A DNA stretch of 35,481 nt, taken from NCBI GenBank assembly GCA_964559295.1, contig CAZLGO010000005.1, forward strand, positions 1 to 35,481, given 5' to 3'. The DNA comes from CAZLGO01 sp964559295. GTDB taxonomy: Archaea; Methanobacteriota; Methanobacteria; Methanobacteriales; Methanobacteriaceae. The translations under genes were made by a program, and so were the position numbers. Numbering within the stretch: position 1 is the stretch's first letter; each line of letters opens with the position of its first letter. The notes under the pieces are model-generated. The model made no database searches and was not told the origin of the DNA. It was given only the letters and a program-made list of their open reading frames with translations. Shown here piece by piece: positions 1 through 8,773 of the stretch.

Positions 1-207
1 AGCAAAAATAAAAGCACAAGGAAACTAAAAGCGATCAAAAGAAAAAAAGAAAAACCAGAAAAAACAAAAGAAAAACCACAGACAACCAAAGAAGAAAAAG
101 AAAAACAAGAAAAACCAGAAGAAAAACCACCGACACCCAAAGAAGAAAAAGAAAAACCTAAAAAAATACCAGAAAAAGAGAAGGAAAAACCTAAAAGGAG
201 TGGTAGT
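1..207 (+). other. Open K/E/P-rich low-complexity reading frame running into hdrC
   Basis: From base 1 this frame is open and in phase with HdrC, with no stop before the hdrC ATG. It encodes about 69 residues, almost all Lys, Glu, Pro, Gln and Thr, in loose repeats of the KEKPEKTKEKP and PKEEKEKPKK type. The strand is extremely A-rich and nearly lacks T, so no archaeal TATA box is visible in it. A good ribosome binding site (AGGAGTG) precedes the ATG at 208. The tract may therefore be the tail of an upstream gene that reads through, or a charged N-terminal extension of HdrC. The window starts inside it, so its own start cannot be seen. Confidence 0.5.
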
Positions 208-765
208 ATGACTTTACTTCAAAAAGAAGAACCGGTTTTGCGTCCTGAAAATATAGACGAAGAATTCAAACAAAAAATAATTGAAGCTGGTGGAGAAACT
301 TTAGATTTGTGTTTCCAATGTGGTACATGTACAGGATCATGTCCATCTGGAAGAAGAACCCCGTACAGAATAAGACAGATTATAAGAAGATCTCTTATGG
401 GTTTTAAGGACGAAGTCATTTCAGACGACAATCTCTGGATGTGTACAACCTGTTATGCGTGCCAGGAGAGATGTCCGAGGGAAATCAAGATCGTAGATAT
501 CGTAAAGCTTGTAAGGAATATCGCAGCCCAAGAAGGTTATATGGGAGCCAACCATAAGGCTGTTGGTTCATATGTGCTAAAAACCGGACATGCTGTACCT
601 ATAAACGATGTCACAATGGAACTTCGAAAAAGAGTTGGAATAGGCGAACTTCCACCAACAACCCATTCATTCCCAGGAGCATTAGAAGAGGTACAAAAAA
701 TAACAAAAGTAACTAACTTTGATAAGTTAATAGGATACAACTGGGAAACTGGAAAGTTAGAATGA
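208..765 (+). CDS. hdrC: CoB-CoM heterodisulfide reductase subunit C (HdrC)
   Basis: This is the small iron-sulfur subunit of soluble heterodisulfide reductase. It passes electrons from HdrA to HdrB, where CoM-S-S-CoB is reduced; in hydrogenotrophic methanogens HdrABC works with MvhADG hydrogenase. Two 4Fe-4S motifs are visible: CFQCGTCTGSCP near residues 35-46 and CTTCYACQERCP near 74-85. From the ATG the protein is 185 residues, the usual HdrC length, and AGGAGTG lies 7 nt upstream of that ATG. hdrB follows after 19 nt, so the two are probably co-transcribed. hdrA is not in the window. The frame stays open upstream through a Lys/Glu/Pro-rich tract, so a longer protein is possible. Confidence 0.96.
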   Translation: MTLLQKEEPVLRPENIDEEFKQKIIEAGGETLDLCFQCGTCTGSCPSGRRTPYRIRQIIRRSLMGFKDEVISDDNLWMCTTCYACQERCPREIKIVDIVKLVRNIAAQEGYMGANHKAVGSYVLKTGHAVPINDVTMELRKRVGIGELPPTTHSFPGALEEVQKITKVTNFDKLIGYNWETGKLE

Positions 766-784
766 AAATTATGGAGGGATTAAA

Positions 785-1681
785 ATGGAATTTGCATTTT
801 TCTTGGGATGTATAATGAACAACAGGTACCCCGGAATCGAAAAATCAACAAGGATTGTGATGGACAAACTTGGTGTTGGACTTAATGATATGGAAGGTGC
901 ATCATGTTGCCCAGCACCAGGAGTATTTGGATCATTTGATAGAAAAACTTGGGCATCAATAGCCGCCAGAAACATCACCATAGCTGAAAATATGGGTATG
1001 GATATAATGACCGAATGTAATGGGTGTTTTGGTTCATTGTTTGAGGCAAACCACCTCTTACATGAAAATGAAGAAATGAAAAAAGCTGTAAACGAGGTAC
1101 TTTCTGAAGTAGGACGAGAATACAAAGGAGAAATAAAGGTAAGACACTTCGCAGAAATACTGTACAATGATGTGGGTCTTGATAAATTATCTGAATCATT
1201 TACAAATCCCTTAGACCTTAATGTTGCAGTTCACTATGGATGTCACTTCTTAAAACCAAGCGCTGTATTAAACATCGACTCTCCTGAAAAACCAACCATT
1301 TTAGATGAACTTGTAGAAATAACAGGTGCAAAATCTGTACCCTACAAAGATAAGATGATGTGCTGTGGTGCAGGTGGTGGTGTGCGTTCAAGGGATTTAG
1401 AGGTTGCATTGGACTTTACAAGGGAAAAATTAACTAACATGAAGGAAGCTGGTGTAGACGCCGTAATAAACGTTTGTCCATTCTGTCATCTACAGTTTGA
1501 TGTTGGACAAATCGAAATAAAAGACAAATTTGGCGAAGAGTTTAACATACCAGTTTTCCACTTGGCTCAGTTGTATGGTCTTGCAATGGGACTAACTCCT
1601 GACGAGTTAACTGTAGATGCACATCAGATTACTACGGATCCTGCACTGGCCAAGCTTGACATCATAACTGGAGGAGAATAA
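785..1681 (+). CDS. hdrB: CoB-CoM heterodisulfide reductase subunit B (HdrB)
   Basis: This is the catalytic subunit that reduces the CoM-S-S-CoB heterodisulfide on noncubane 4Fe-4S clusters. Both CCG domains are visible: an N-terminal set (FLGCIM, ASCCPAPG, ECNGCFG) and a C-terminal set (HYGCHFLKPS, MCCGAGGGVR, CPFCH). The 298-residue length is normal. The start is fixed by the ribosome binding site ATGGAGGGATTAAA just before the ATG. It is the second gene of an hdrC-hdrB unit, the order I recall from Methanothermobacter. A T-rich tract follows the stop, so much of the transcript may end there before the next gene. Confidence 0.97.
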   Translation: MEFAFFLGCIMNNRYPGIEKSTRIVMDKLGVGLNDMEGASCCPAPGVFGSFDRKTWASIAARNITIAENMGMDIMTECNGCFGSLFEANHLLHENEEMKKAVNEVLSEVGREYKGEIKVRHFAEILYNDVGLDKLSESFTNPLDLNVAVHYGCHFLKPSAVLNIDSPEKPTILDELVEITGAKSVPYKDKMMCCGAGGGVRSRDLEVALDFTREKLTNMKEAGVDAVINVCPFCHLQFDVGQIEIKDKFGEEFNIPVFHLAQLYGLAMGLTPDELTVDAHQITTDPALAKLDIITGGE

Positions 1682-1683
1682 AC

Positions 1684-1724
1684 AATTAATTCTCCTTTAA
1701 TTTTTTATTTTTGTATTTTGACTT
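1684..1724 (+). terminator. Possible archaeal oligo-T terminator after hdrB
   Basis: Just after the hdrB stop comes AATTAA, a short spacer and TTAATT, which could form a weak stem, then runs of T (TTTTTTATTTTTG) ending near 1715. Archaeal RNA polymerase terminates at T-rich tracts. The next gene starts only 27 nt later, so termination is probably partial. Confidence 0.35.
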
Positions 1725-1750
1725 CTCCCTATTCATTTTGAGGTGTTTTT

Positions 1751-2017
1751 TTGTTTATTGCAAGTCTTTTTGGAATATTTAAATTCGAGGAAATACCCGA
1801 AAAATATATCCCATTTGTAAGATTTAAGGCATCTCTTGAAAAAAAAGAGATTAAAGAAGATGAAGATATTGCGATTCTAAATATCAGTGGAACCGAAAGT
1901 TATCACGTCCTATTTTTAAACTCTTACAAAAATATAGATGAAATAAAAGAGGAATTAAGAGGATCAGATGCAAAACTCAATTATAATACGATAAAAATTT
2001 TGGAAAGATACCTATGA
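1751..2017 (+). CDS. Small conserved archaeal protein, DUF749-like
   Basis: An 88-residue acidic protein with no transmembrane segment and no cysteines. It looks like the DUF749 family of methanogens, from memory. The start is TTG, chosen because GAGGTG ends 5 nt before it. It lies directly downstream of hdrB and overlaps the next gene by 4 nt (ATGA), so translation of the two is coupled. In Methanothermobacter the gene after hdrB also encodes a small protein that was reported to bind calcium; whether this is its homologue needs an alignment. The function is unknown. The constant position beside hdrCB makes a link to heterodisulfide reductase possible, but that is inference. Confidence 0.75.
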   Translation: MFIASLFGIFKFEEIPEKYIPFVRFKASLEKKEIKEDEDIAILNISGTESYHVLFLNSYKNIDEIKEELRGSDAKLNYNTIKILERYL

Positions 2018-2547
2018 GCGATTTGCCAGTAGAACAAACATGGATGGTTTTAGTTGAGCTTTTAACAGATCTTAAAAAAAGAGATATTGATATACCCCAC
2101 CAAGTAACCAAAAACATTAGACTGGCTAAAACTCTCATAAATTTTTACAAGACAGATCCTACCAACCCTGAGGTGATAAAGGAGGTAGGAAGAATAGATG
2201 AATTTTTAAATCTTGCTCAGGATAATCTTCTTAATCTGGCAGGGAACGTTAGTTTGAATTACAAAGAGAAATGGCTTGAAAAACTAAAAAGAGCAGGTAT
2301 TGGGGAAGAATTGCACAAATTAAAAGAAGAAAAATCAAGATTTTTTGTTGGAGCTCCTCCTGGTTTTTCGTTGGTAAGAGTCTCCTTAAGAGAAGCCTTA
2401 GCAGAAGATAGGGTACAAGAGATTGCAGAAGAATGCAACGTCATAATAGAATTTGAAGAAGACGACGTGATTGTAATCTATGGAGACAAGGACTGTATAA
2501 AAAAAAGCCTAAAGGAAGTATCTTCATTTTTTAAGGAACACCAATAA
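2014..2547 (+). CDS. Conserved archaeal protein, DUF2096-like
   Basis: A soluble protein of 177 residues. The first two thirds look helical and charged (PVEQTWMVLVELLTDLKKR at the N-terminus), and the last 60 residues alternate beta and helix, with an acidic stretch IEFEEDDVIVIYGD near residues 150-163. It resembles the archaeal DUF2096 family, from memory; no catalytic motif is visible. The ATG overlaps the stop of the preceding gene by 4 nt. The next gene begins 16 nt after its stop, so it sits inside the hdr-to-pgk2 string. No function can be assigned. Confidence 0.75.
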   Translation: MSDLPVEQTWMVLVELLTDLKKRDIDIPHQVTKNIRLAKTLINFYKTDPTNPEVIKEVGRIDEFLNLAQDNLLNLAGNVSLNYKEKWLEKLKRAGIGEELHKLKEEKSRFFVGAPPGFSLVRVSLREALAEDRVQEIAEECNVIIEFEEDDVIVIYGDKDCIKKSLKEVSSFFKEHQ

Positions 2548-2563
2548 CCCAGGGAGAGATATA

Positions 2564-3232
2564 ATGAAAATCCTTGCAGTAGGTGATATGCACGGTAACT
2601 ATCAGGCTGTCCTAGATTATCTGAAAAAAAACCATGTGGATATTATAATTCTAACAGGAGATATAACAGATTTTGGACCATTGGAGTTGTCAGAAGATAT
2701 ATTAAACGAACTTAGTTTGTTTGGTGTCCCTGTGTTGGCAATACCTGGCAACTGCGATCCTGTTGGTATCCAAAATACAATAGACAACACAAGAGCGATT
2801 AATATTCATGGCAAAAGCACCACCATAGGAAAAATTGGAATAGGTGGGTTTGGAGGTTCAAATCCAACTCCTTTTAACACGCCTTTAGAATTTGAGGAAG
2901 AACAAATACAAAGTGAAGTTGAAAAGGTAACGCAACAGATAAAAGACCAGGAAGTTAGAATTTTGGTAACCCATGCACCTCCATTTGATACAAAAACCGA
3001 TATAGTCCCATCAGGACATCATGTTGGATCCAAAAGCCTTCGAAAAATAATAGAAGAATTTCAGCCATCTTTAAATATATGTGGACATATACATGAGGCA
3101 AGATCAATAGATAAAGTTAAAGATACCATCATAATCAATTCTGGTGAAGCATCGAAAGGATTTGCATGTACAATAGATATATCTGAGGAGGATGATGCTA
3201 TAAAAATAACTCCGAAGCTTATAAAACTATAA
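2564..3232 (+). CDS. Calcineurin-like metallophosphoesterase
   Basis: A 222-residue single-domain metallophosphoesterase, expected to hydrolyse phosphomonoesters or diesters with a two-metal centre. The whole ligand set is visible in order: GDMHGN (D8, H10), GDITDFG (D33), GNCD (N63, D65), THAPP (H137) and GHIHEA (H175, H177). This matches the YfcE/MJ0936-like branch in size and layout. The ATG has GGGAGAG 6-7 nt upstream. The substrate cannot be told from the sequence. It lies between the DUF2096-like gene and pgk2, in a run of same-strand genes. Confidence 0.88.
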   Translation: MKILAVGDMHGNYQAVLDYLKKNHVDIIILTGDITDFGPLELSEDILNELSLFGVPVLAIPGNCDPVGIQNTIDNTRAINIHGKSTTIGKIGIGGFGGSNPTPFNTPLEFEEEQIQSEVEKVTQQIKDQEVRILVTHAPPFDTKTDIVPSGHHVGSKSLRKIIEEFQPSLNICGHIHEARSIDKVKDTIIINSGEASKGFACTIDISEEDDAIKITPKLIKL

Positions 3233-3279
3233 AAAACATTTTTATCAATTTTGTAGGTTGTTTCGAAGGTTGTGAGAAA

Positions 3280-4209
3280 TTGACGACAATAATGGTTGAA
3301 GGGGAAGTAAGCGGAAAAAAATACAGAGAACCTTTTTCAAAGGGAGTTTTGGCAAGGTCATTGACCAGAGCTGAGATGGATCCTAACATAGCATATACTT
3401 TCGCCTCTCAAATAGAAGAACATCTGGAAAAGGAAGGCATTGGGATTATAAATCTTGAAGATCTTGTAAAAATAGTTTTTGATAAGTTAAAAAGCGAATA
3501 TGGAGAAATTGCAGAAAAATACATGTTATGGAGGCAGATTCGCGAATACAATGAGCCCCTTGTCATACTGCTGGGTGGTGCATCAGGGGTTGGCACATCG
3601 TCTATTGCATTTGAGGTTGCAAACAGACTTGGAATAAGAAACATGATCAGTACAGACATGATAAGAGAAGTTATGCGTAAGATGATATCAAAGGAACTTC
3701 TTCCAACCTTGTATGAGTCAAGCTACACAGCTTACAAATCTATAAAGATACCTCTGCCTTCTGAACTTGATGAAATACTTCTTGGATTTCGAGATCATGT
3801 GGAAGCAGTGAGCGTTGGAGTAGAAGCTGTCATCGAAAGGGCATTAAGAGAAGGTATAAGTATTGTTATAGAGGGCGTTCATATTGTACCTGGATTTATA
3901 AGGGAAGATCTTATAGCTAAAAGAAATGTAGCCATGTTTATTTTGTCCTTGCAAGATGAGAATGTACACAAAGAAAGGTTTTATTCAAGATGTAGACAAA
4001 AGTGGGCAAGAAGACCGCTTGAAAGATACATGGACCATTTTTGGGATATAAGAAGAACTCATAAATATTTTGAAAGACAGGCAAAGAAGTATCACATACC
4101 AATTATAGAAAACATCGATGTTACAATGACCATTGAGTGTATAATAAAGTCCCTAACTGCCAAGGTTTTTGAGGGAGGTGAACAAGCTGTTGAAGAAATT
4201 GAAAGTTGA
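3280..4209 (+). CDS. pgk2: 2-phosphoglycerate kinase
   Basis: This enzyme phosphorylates 2-phosphoglycerate to 2,3-bisphosphoglycerate, the first step to cyclic 2,3-diphosphoglycerate, a solute and phosphate store of Methanobacteria and Methanopyrus. The N-terminal 80 residues form an ATP-cone-like domain (KKYREPFSKGVLARSLTRA). A kinase domain follows, with the P-loop GGASGVGTSS at residues 99-108 and a C-terminal R-rich segment (SRCRQKWARRPLERYMDHFW). The length of 309 fits the family at about 300. The start is uncertain: TTG at 3280, or ATG at 3292, which would begin MVEGEVSGK. The ribosome binding site of the next gene lies inside its last codons. Confidence 0.88.
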   Translation: MTTIMVEGEVSGKKYREPFSKGVLARSLTRAEMDPNIAYTFASQIEEHLEKEGIGIINLEDLVKIVFDKLKSEYGEIAEKYMLWRQIREYNEPLVILLGGASGVGTSSIAFEVANRLGIRNMISTDMIREVMRKMISKELLPTLYESSYTAYKSIKIPLPSELDEILLGFRDHVEAVSVGVEAVIERALREGISIVIEGVHIVPGFIREDLIAKRNVAMFILSLQDENVHKERFYSRCRQKWARRPLERYMDHFWDIRRTHKYFERQAKKYHIPIIENIDVTMTIECIIKSLTAKVFEGGEQAVEEIES

Positions 4210-4582
4210 AGATGTGATGACGAAGGATGTTATAACGATCCCGCCAAGTGAGGACGTTGTTTTCGCATTTGAGAAGTTAATGAAGCATAAGGTAAGTGCA
4301 CTCCCTGTTGTTTCTAATGAAAAGCTTGTAGGTATTGTAACCGCAACAGATCTGGGATACAATCTTATTCTTGACAAATACGAACTTGGAACAACCGTTG
4401 ATAAAGTAATGGTAAAGAACGTTGTTTGTGTAAAACCTGAAGATAGTCTACTTACTGCGGTTGAAAAGATGAATGAATACGGAAAAGATGATGGCATAAT
4501 AAACCAACTTGTTGTGATTGAGAATGACAAAATAAAAGGGATAATTTCAGATGGCGATATTATAAGGGCTATTAAGTTGTGA
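4190..4582 (+). CDS. Two-CBS-domain protein
   Basis: A stand-alone CBS pair of 130 residues. Such pairs bind adenine nucleotides or SAM and act as energy or ligand sensors. The first domain runs from about residue 3 to 60 (VEDVMTKDVITIPPSEDV, then VSALPVVSNEKLVGIVTATD) and the second from 68 to 130 (VDKVMVKNVVCVKPEDSL, then QLVVIENDKIKGIISDGDII). I start it at TTG 4190 because GGGAGGTG at 4173-4180 is placed correctly for that codon, whereas the upstream TTG at 4169 would put the ribosome binding site inside the gene. It overlaps the 3' end of pgk2 by 20 nt, so the two are probably translationally coupled. The partner is unknown. Confidence 0.85.
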   Translation: MKKLKVEDVMTKDVITIPPSEDVVFAFEKLMKHKVSALPVVSNEKLVGIVTATDLGYNLILDKYELGTTVDKVMVKNVVCVKPEDSLLTAVEKMNEYGKDDGIINQLVVIENDKIKGIISDGDIIRAIKL

Positions 4583-5026
4583 ATTTCCAATGATAAACTT
4601 CAAAGAAGGATCGCTCTTTTATTATTTTTATGGTTGATTGGTTCATTTATTTATTCAGAAGTTAGAGGAGGAAGAAATATAGGATATACTCATATAAAAA
4701 TGCTTTTTTTATAATTGAGCCTGTATAATTCTTTTGAAAATCAATAAATATTTTAACATGTCTATGTGTTGTAAAAAACTTCTCAATTTATTTTTTGTTC
4801 ATCAGTGGCTTTCTATAAGAGTAAACAAGTTTTTTGTATATATATAATTTGAAAATTGCTTGGATAAACCTTTAAGGACCTTTTAGTGATTCAAAAGTCA
4901 TTTTAGTAAACTTTATAACTCAGATTTTCATTGATATTAGACGTTAAATCTTTCGCCTGTTCTCTTCAATGATTGAACGATCCTATTATAGGTTCTCCAG
5001 AGCCCAGAAGTATGTGGAGGGTTGTT
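4583..5026. other. AT-rich intergenic region, no gene seen
   Basis: This stretch of 444 bases is very AT-rich. It has a purine-rich GAGGAGGAAGAA at about 4665-4676 with no start codon in a suitable position after it, and several T-runs after the CBS gene that could terminate transcription. An open frame from a TTG at 4973 leads into the next gene, but the better ribosome binding site argues for the start at 5027. I see no RNA gene or repeat here. Confidence 0.5.
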
Positions 5027-5395
5027 ATGGATCTCTTAAAATGTATAAAAATTTGTATATCGATTATATTTGGCGCAATTTTTTATTTAATCGGACTTGT
5101 AATCTTTCTTAAAACTCCTTTTGTTGATAACGCAATCTTTATCCTTATAAAATGGGCTTTATTACCAATAACAACAGCTTTTGGATTTGCATTTGGTATA
5201 TGGCTTTTTGAAAGAAAGTTAATTGATCAAAAGTCAAGTTTCAGGAAAATATTGGCTTGGACGTTAGTTGGATGTATAATTCCATCGATTATAGTCTTCC
5301 CTTTTGGCCCTATGTTAATCGTGTTTGCTATGTGCTTTGGCGGTACATTGAGCGTTACTTTAAGAGAAGTATTCCTGAATAGGAGATCAGTTTAA
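5027..5395 (+). CDS. Small membrane protein of unknown function
   Basis: A 122-residue protein with about four hydrophobic segments: CISIIFGAIFYLIGLVIFL near residues 10-28, a segment around IKWALLPITTAFGFAFGIWL, one around LAWTLVGCIIPSIIVF and FGPMLIVFAMCFGGTL near the end. It ends with the positive tail FLNRRSV. The start ATG at 5027 is preceded by GGAGGG with a 5-nt spacer; the frame is open to a TTG at 4973 with no ribosome binding site. It is isolated and converges on trpE. No family was recognised, and no charged transport residues stand out. Confidence 0.6.
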   Translation: MDLLKCIKICISIIFGAIFYLIGLVIFLKTPFVDNAIFILIKWALLPITTAFGFAFGIWLFERKLIDQKSSFRKILAWTLVGCIIPSIIVFPFGPMLIVFAMCFGGTLSVTLREVFLNRRSV

Positions 5396-5579
5396 TCAAT
5401 TTATAGAGATGCTCCCTGATTTTTCTAAATAGCTTTGACAATAATTAAAACCCTTATTCATTTTTTTAAAGGCTTTCCAACCCATAATTAGGCGCAGATA
5501 TCCTAATAAGGATTTTAAACTTATTTCTTGGGTTGAATTTGTTTTAAAAATTTATGAATATGAAAATAAACATTTTCAA

Positions 5580-7007
5580 TCATCTTGCCATTTCTATAGC
5601 CCTAAGAAGCGCCATTGCTTTGTTTTTACTTTCTATCCATTCACTTGTTGGATCAGAGTCTGCAACAATTCCAGCCCCAGCCTGAACATAGGCTTTGTTT
5701 TTTATTATTACTATGGTTCTTATGGCTATCGCAAAATCCATCTCCCCATCCCATGAAAAGTATCCAATTCCACCACCATATATGCCTCTTTTGTTCTTTT
5801 CAAGCTCATCTATTATTTCCATAGCTCTCACTTTTGGGGCACCAGATAAGGTTCCAGCTGGAAAGATTGCTTTAAGTGCCATAAAACAGTCAAGATCGTC
5901 CCTTAATTCACCAACAACGTTCGAGACAATATGTTGAACATGACTGTATTTTTCAATATCCATAAACTCATCAACTTTCACAGTTCCAAACTTTGAAACC
6001 TTTCCAACGTCATTTCTTCCAAGATCCACAAGCATGATATGCTCTGCAACCTCTTTCGGGTCAGAGAGCATCTCCTCTGCAAGGATCTCATCTTCCTCTT
6101 TGGTGGCACCTCTTGGTCTTGTCCCTGCAATTGGTCTTGTGCTGATCTTAAATCCATCTTCTGCTGATACCCTAACTAACATCTCAGGACTTGTTCCAAC
6201 AATTTCAAGGTCGTCTATTTCAATATAATACATGTAAGGCGACGGATTAATCTTTTTTAGGGCTATGTATATATCAAGCGGGTCATTTTTTATCTCGGTT
6301 TCAAATCTCTGGGAAAGTACAACCTGAAAGATATCTCCTTCATATATGTATTTTTTTGCGTCTATAACAGCTTTCTCAAATTCTTCTTTTGTAAAATTAG
6401 ATTTTACAGTTATGAGTTTATTTTTGGAGTCTCTATCATCTTTTTCTTTTTTTTCTTTTTTTATCCCTATAATGTTTTTTATCATGTTATTAAAACCATC
6501 ATCATGCGAAAATATGTGAATCATCTTGTAGAGGTGATCGTAAACTACACAATTTTTGATAAGCATGAATTGGGCATCATATGTTCCAAGATCATCTTCT
6601 GACTTTAGATCTATCCAGTATCCAACAACATCGTAAGCAACAATTGAGATAAGCCCTCCAAAAAACCTTGGAATATCTTCTTGCTTAACAACCACTCTAA
6701 AATTTTTCATAACTGCCTTGGCGACATCGATTGGATCATAACCTTCCTTAAGTCTACCATCTTCTACAACATCCTCTAATTCAAAATTTTCATCTGAAAT
6801 CCCAACAAATTCGACTTTGCCCTCTTTTACATTTATCAATCCGTCTCCTATACCTAAAAACGAATATCTTGCCAATTTTTGAGGACCTTCCACAGATTCA
6901 AGTAAAAATGACCATTTATTTTTGCTCCTATCCCTCAGCAGTCTGTAAATGTCTGTTGGAATAATCGATACAGAAATGCTTTCATGTTTTAATGTGATTT
7001 TCCTCAT
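5580..7007 (-). CDS. trpE: Anthranilate synthase component I
   Basis: TrpE makes anthranilate from chorismate and ammonia, the first committed step to tryptophan; TrpG normally supplies the ammonia from glutamine. The 475-residue length is typical. The N-terminal domain carries FLLESVEG at residues 34-41, the LLES element of the tryptophan feedback site in characterised TrpE. The chorismate-binding domain shows GTSPEMLVR, ISTRPIAGTRPRG, FPAGTLSGAPKVRAMEIID and GAGIVADSDPTSEW near the end. No trpG or other trp gene is adjacent, which is unusual. A TATA-like element lies about 45 nt upstream of the ATG, and GGATGTG serves as ribosome binding site. Confidence 0.96.
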   Translation of the reverse strand: MRKITLKHESISVSIIPTDIYRLLRDRSKNKWSFLLESVEGPQKLARYSFLGIGDGLINVKEGKVEFVGISDENFELEDVVEDGRLKEGYDPIDVAKAVMKNFRVVVKQEDIPRFFGGLISIVAYDVVGYWIDLKSEDDLGTYDAQFMLIKNCVVYDHLYKMIHIFSHDDGFNNMIKNIIGIKKEKKEKDDRDSKNKLITVKSNFTKEEFEKAVIDAKKYIYEGDIFQVVLSQRFETEIKNDPLDIYIALKKINPSPYMYYIEIDDLEIVGTSPEMLVRVSAEDGFKISTRPIAGTRPRGATKEEDEILAEEMLSDPKEVAEHIMLVDLGRNDVGKVSKFGTVKVDEFMDIEKYSHVQHIVSNVVGELRDDLDCFMALKAIFPAGTLSGAPKVRAMEIIDELEKNKRGIYGGGIGYFSWDGEMDFAIAIRTIVIIKNKAYVQAGAGIVADSDPTSEWIESKNKAMALLRAIEMAR

Positions 7008-7050
7008 ATCTGCACATCCTACTATCGCAACTTAAGATTGATATTACAAT

Positions 7051-7060
7051 ATTATAAAAT
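7051..7060 (-). promoter_or_regulatory. Putative TATA box for trpE
   Basis: Read on the minus strand, AAAGATTTTATAATATTG lies about 45-60 nt before the trpE ATG. ATTTTATAAT resembles the archaeal TATA box, and the preceding purines could act as BRE. Transcription would start about 25 nt downstream, giving a leader of about 20 nt. I saw no clear operator repeat. Confidence 0.4.
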
Positions 7061-7128
7061 CTTTAAGAAAAAGTTTTTGTAGAACAATAAACATCCATAA
7101 GTTTTGAATCTACATACCTTTTCTGTGA

Positions 7129-8115
7129 TTAAATTGCGAATATTCCTTTGGATATGAAATAGACGCTTGCAGAAATAGCAGCGCATACAGGAATTGTAAG
7201 AATCCATGTGGAAGCTATATGTTTTATAACATCCATTTTAACTGTGGAAGTTCCTCTTGCAAGACCTACACCAACTACGGATCCAACAAGCGTTTGAGTG
7301 GGAGATATTGGCATTCCGTATAAAGCAAAAAGTAATGTGACGGAAGCAGCTGATATTTGGGCTGAAAAACCTCTTGTAGGAACTAATTCTGTTATTCTTT
7401 TTCCTATAGTAGCTGTTATTCTATTTCCGGCGATTAAAATTCCAAGAACAAGTCCTAAAGCACCTAAAATTTGTAAAAACATGCCCTCAGTATGACCCAC
7501 AATTGAATACATGACGCCTGTGGCGATAGCAATATCTATTGCTCCAACACCTAAAGCTGCTAATGATGAGCTTCCAATTTGTAGGTAGGAGAATATTTTT
7601 TCTATCCTATCTCTTAGAGCAATATTTTTGATCTTGATAATAAGTCCTTTCTTTAGAAGGTAATATGCAGCGAATCCTACCAGAAGTCCAATTATTGGTG
7701 ATAAAAGCCAGCTTAATGCAATATATCCCAACACATCCAAATTTATATTATTTATGCCCGCATATGCAATACCATACCCAAAAACAGAACTCACAATAGC
7801 ATCTGATCCAGAAATAGGTATTTTTCTTAAAATACAGATAGTAATCCATATTCCTGCAGATAATGTTATAGAAAACGCTCCTATATGAGACATAAACTCT
7901 GGTGAGACTATTCCACTTCCAACAGTTTTTATAACATTACCACCAAGAAATAATGCACCACAAAATTCAAATATAGCTCCTATTATAAGAGCTTTTTTCA
8001 TTGTAAGGGCACCACTTCCTACAGCGGTTCCCATGGAATTTCCAATGTCATTTGCAGCAATGTTAAATGCCATGTAAATGCTGGTAATTACGCCTACTAT
8101 CAGTAACCATTCCAT
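7129..8115 (-). CDS. PiT-family inorganic phosphate permease
   Basis: A membrane transporter of 328 residues, of the PHO-4/PiT type that imports phosphate driven by H+ or Na+. The two signature repeats are visible: FNIAANDIGNSMGTAVGSGALT at residues 17-38 and a C-terminal counterpart around YGMPISPTQTLVGSVVG. About ten hydrophobic segments are seen, with a short central loop (KKGLIIKIKNIALRDRIEK) rather than a large cytoplasmic domain. It was set apart from sulfate permeases of the same family only by general resemblance. No PhoU gene adjoins it; a PhoU-domain protein occurs far away at 33399. It lies upstream of trpE on the same strand with a 121-nt gap. Confidence 0.88.
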   Translation of the reverse strand: MEWLLIVGVITSIYMAFNIAANDIGNSMGTAVGSGALTMKKALIIGAIFEFCGALFLGGNVIKTVGSGIVSPEFMSHIGAFSITLSAGIWITICILRKIPISGSDAIVSSVFGYGIAYAGINNINLDVLGYIALSWLLSPIIGLLVGFAAYYLLKKGLIIKIKNIALRDRIEKIFSYLQIGSSSLAALGVGAIDIAIATGVMYSIVGHTEGMFLQILGALGLVLGILIAGNRITATIGKRITELVPTRGFSAQISAASVTLLFALYGMPISPTQTLVGSVVGVGLARGTSTVKMDVIKHIASTWILTIPVCAAISASVYFISKGIFAI

Positions 8116-8180
8116 GTTTATTGATGGTGCTCAGCATAAATAATATTCTTAGGATCGCAAAATTCAAATACCATCAAAAA

Positions 8181-8190
8181 TCCATATAAG
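8181..8190 (-). promoter_or_regulatory. Putative TATA box for the phosphate permease
   Basis: On the minus strand CTTATATGGA lies about 66-75 nt before the permease ATG and would give a leader of around 40-45 nt. It abuts the first bases of the divergent SRP RNA gene, so the two promoters would be very close together. Confidence 0.35.
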
Positions 8191-8505
<315 letters not shown>

Positions 8506-8514
8506 ATCCTTCAA

Positions 8515-8577
8515 AACAACCCTTTCAAAAAGCGTTGACGTAAAATTTTCATCAACTTTTTTCTAAAAGGTTGGTAG
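8515..8577 (+). repeat. Hairpin repeat pair between SRP RNA and tRNA-Ser
   Basis: Two members of the dispersed hairpin family. The first (8517-8538) is an imperfect hairpin, CAACCCCTTT to AAGCGTTG, followed by ACG; it is the reverse-complement orientation of the element at 16759 and 28392. The second (8554-8574) is CAACTTTT-TTCT-AAAAGGTTG, with one T-G wobble. The second hairpin ends three bases before the tRNA, so no room is left for a normal tRNA promoter outside the repeat. Confidence 0.75.
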
Positions 8578-8662
8578 CCGGGGTGGCCCAGTCTGGTACG
8601 GCGTTGGCCTGCTAAGCCAATGATCCTTTGGATCTCGCGGGTTCAAATCCCGTCCCCGGCGC
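8578..8662 (+). tRNA. tRNA-Ser(GCT)
   Basis: A class II tRNA of 85 nt. The acceptor stem GCCGGGG pairs perfectly with CCCCGGC (8655-8661), with discriminator G8662. The anticodon stem TTGGC/GCCAA closes the loop CTGCTAA, anticodon GCT at 8612-8614, reading AGC and AGU serine codons. A long variable arm (TGATCCTTTGGATCTC region) and the T-loop GGTTCAAATCC are present. CCA is not encoded and no intron is seen. It probably shares a transcript with the SRP RNA. Confidence 0.96.
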
Positions 8663-8710
8663 TTATTTTATTTAAATCCATTTTTATCACTGAACGGCGC
8701 GATGGATTAT

Positions 8711-8719
8711 TTTATATAC
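8711..8719 (+). promoter_or_regulatory. TATA box upstream of the 8774 gene
   Basis: TTTATATAC lies 54-62 nt before the ATG and matches the methanogen TATA consensus well. Transcription would start near 8738-8742, giving a leader of about 35 nt that contains the ribosome binding site AGGAGGT. Confidence 0.55.
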
Positions 8720-8773
8720 ACTGTATTCAAATATATGATGAATAAAAATCTTTAAGTATTAGGAGGTAAAAAC

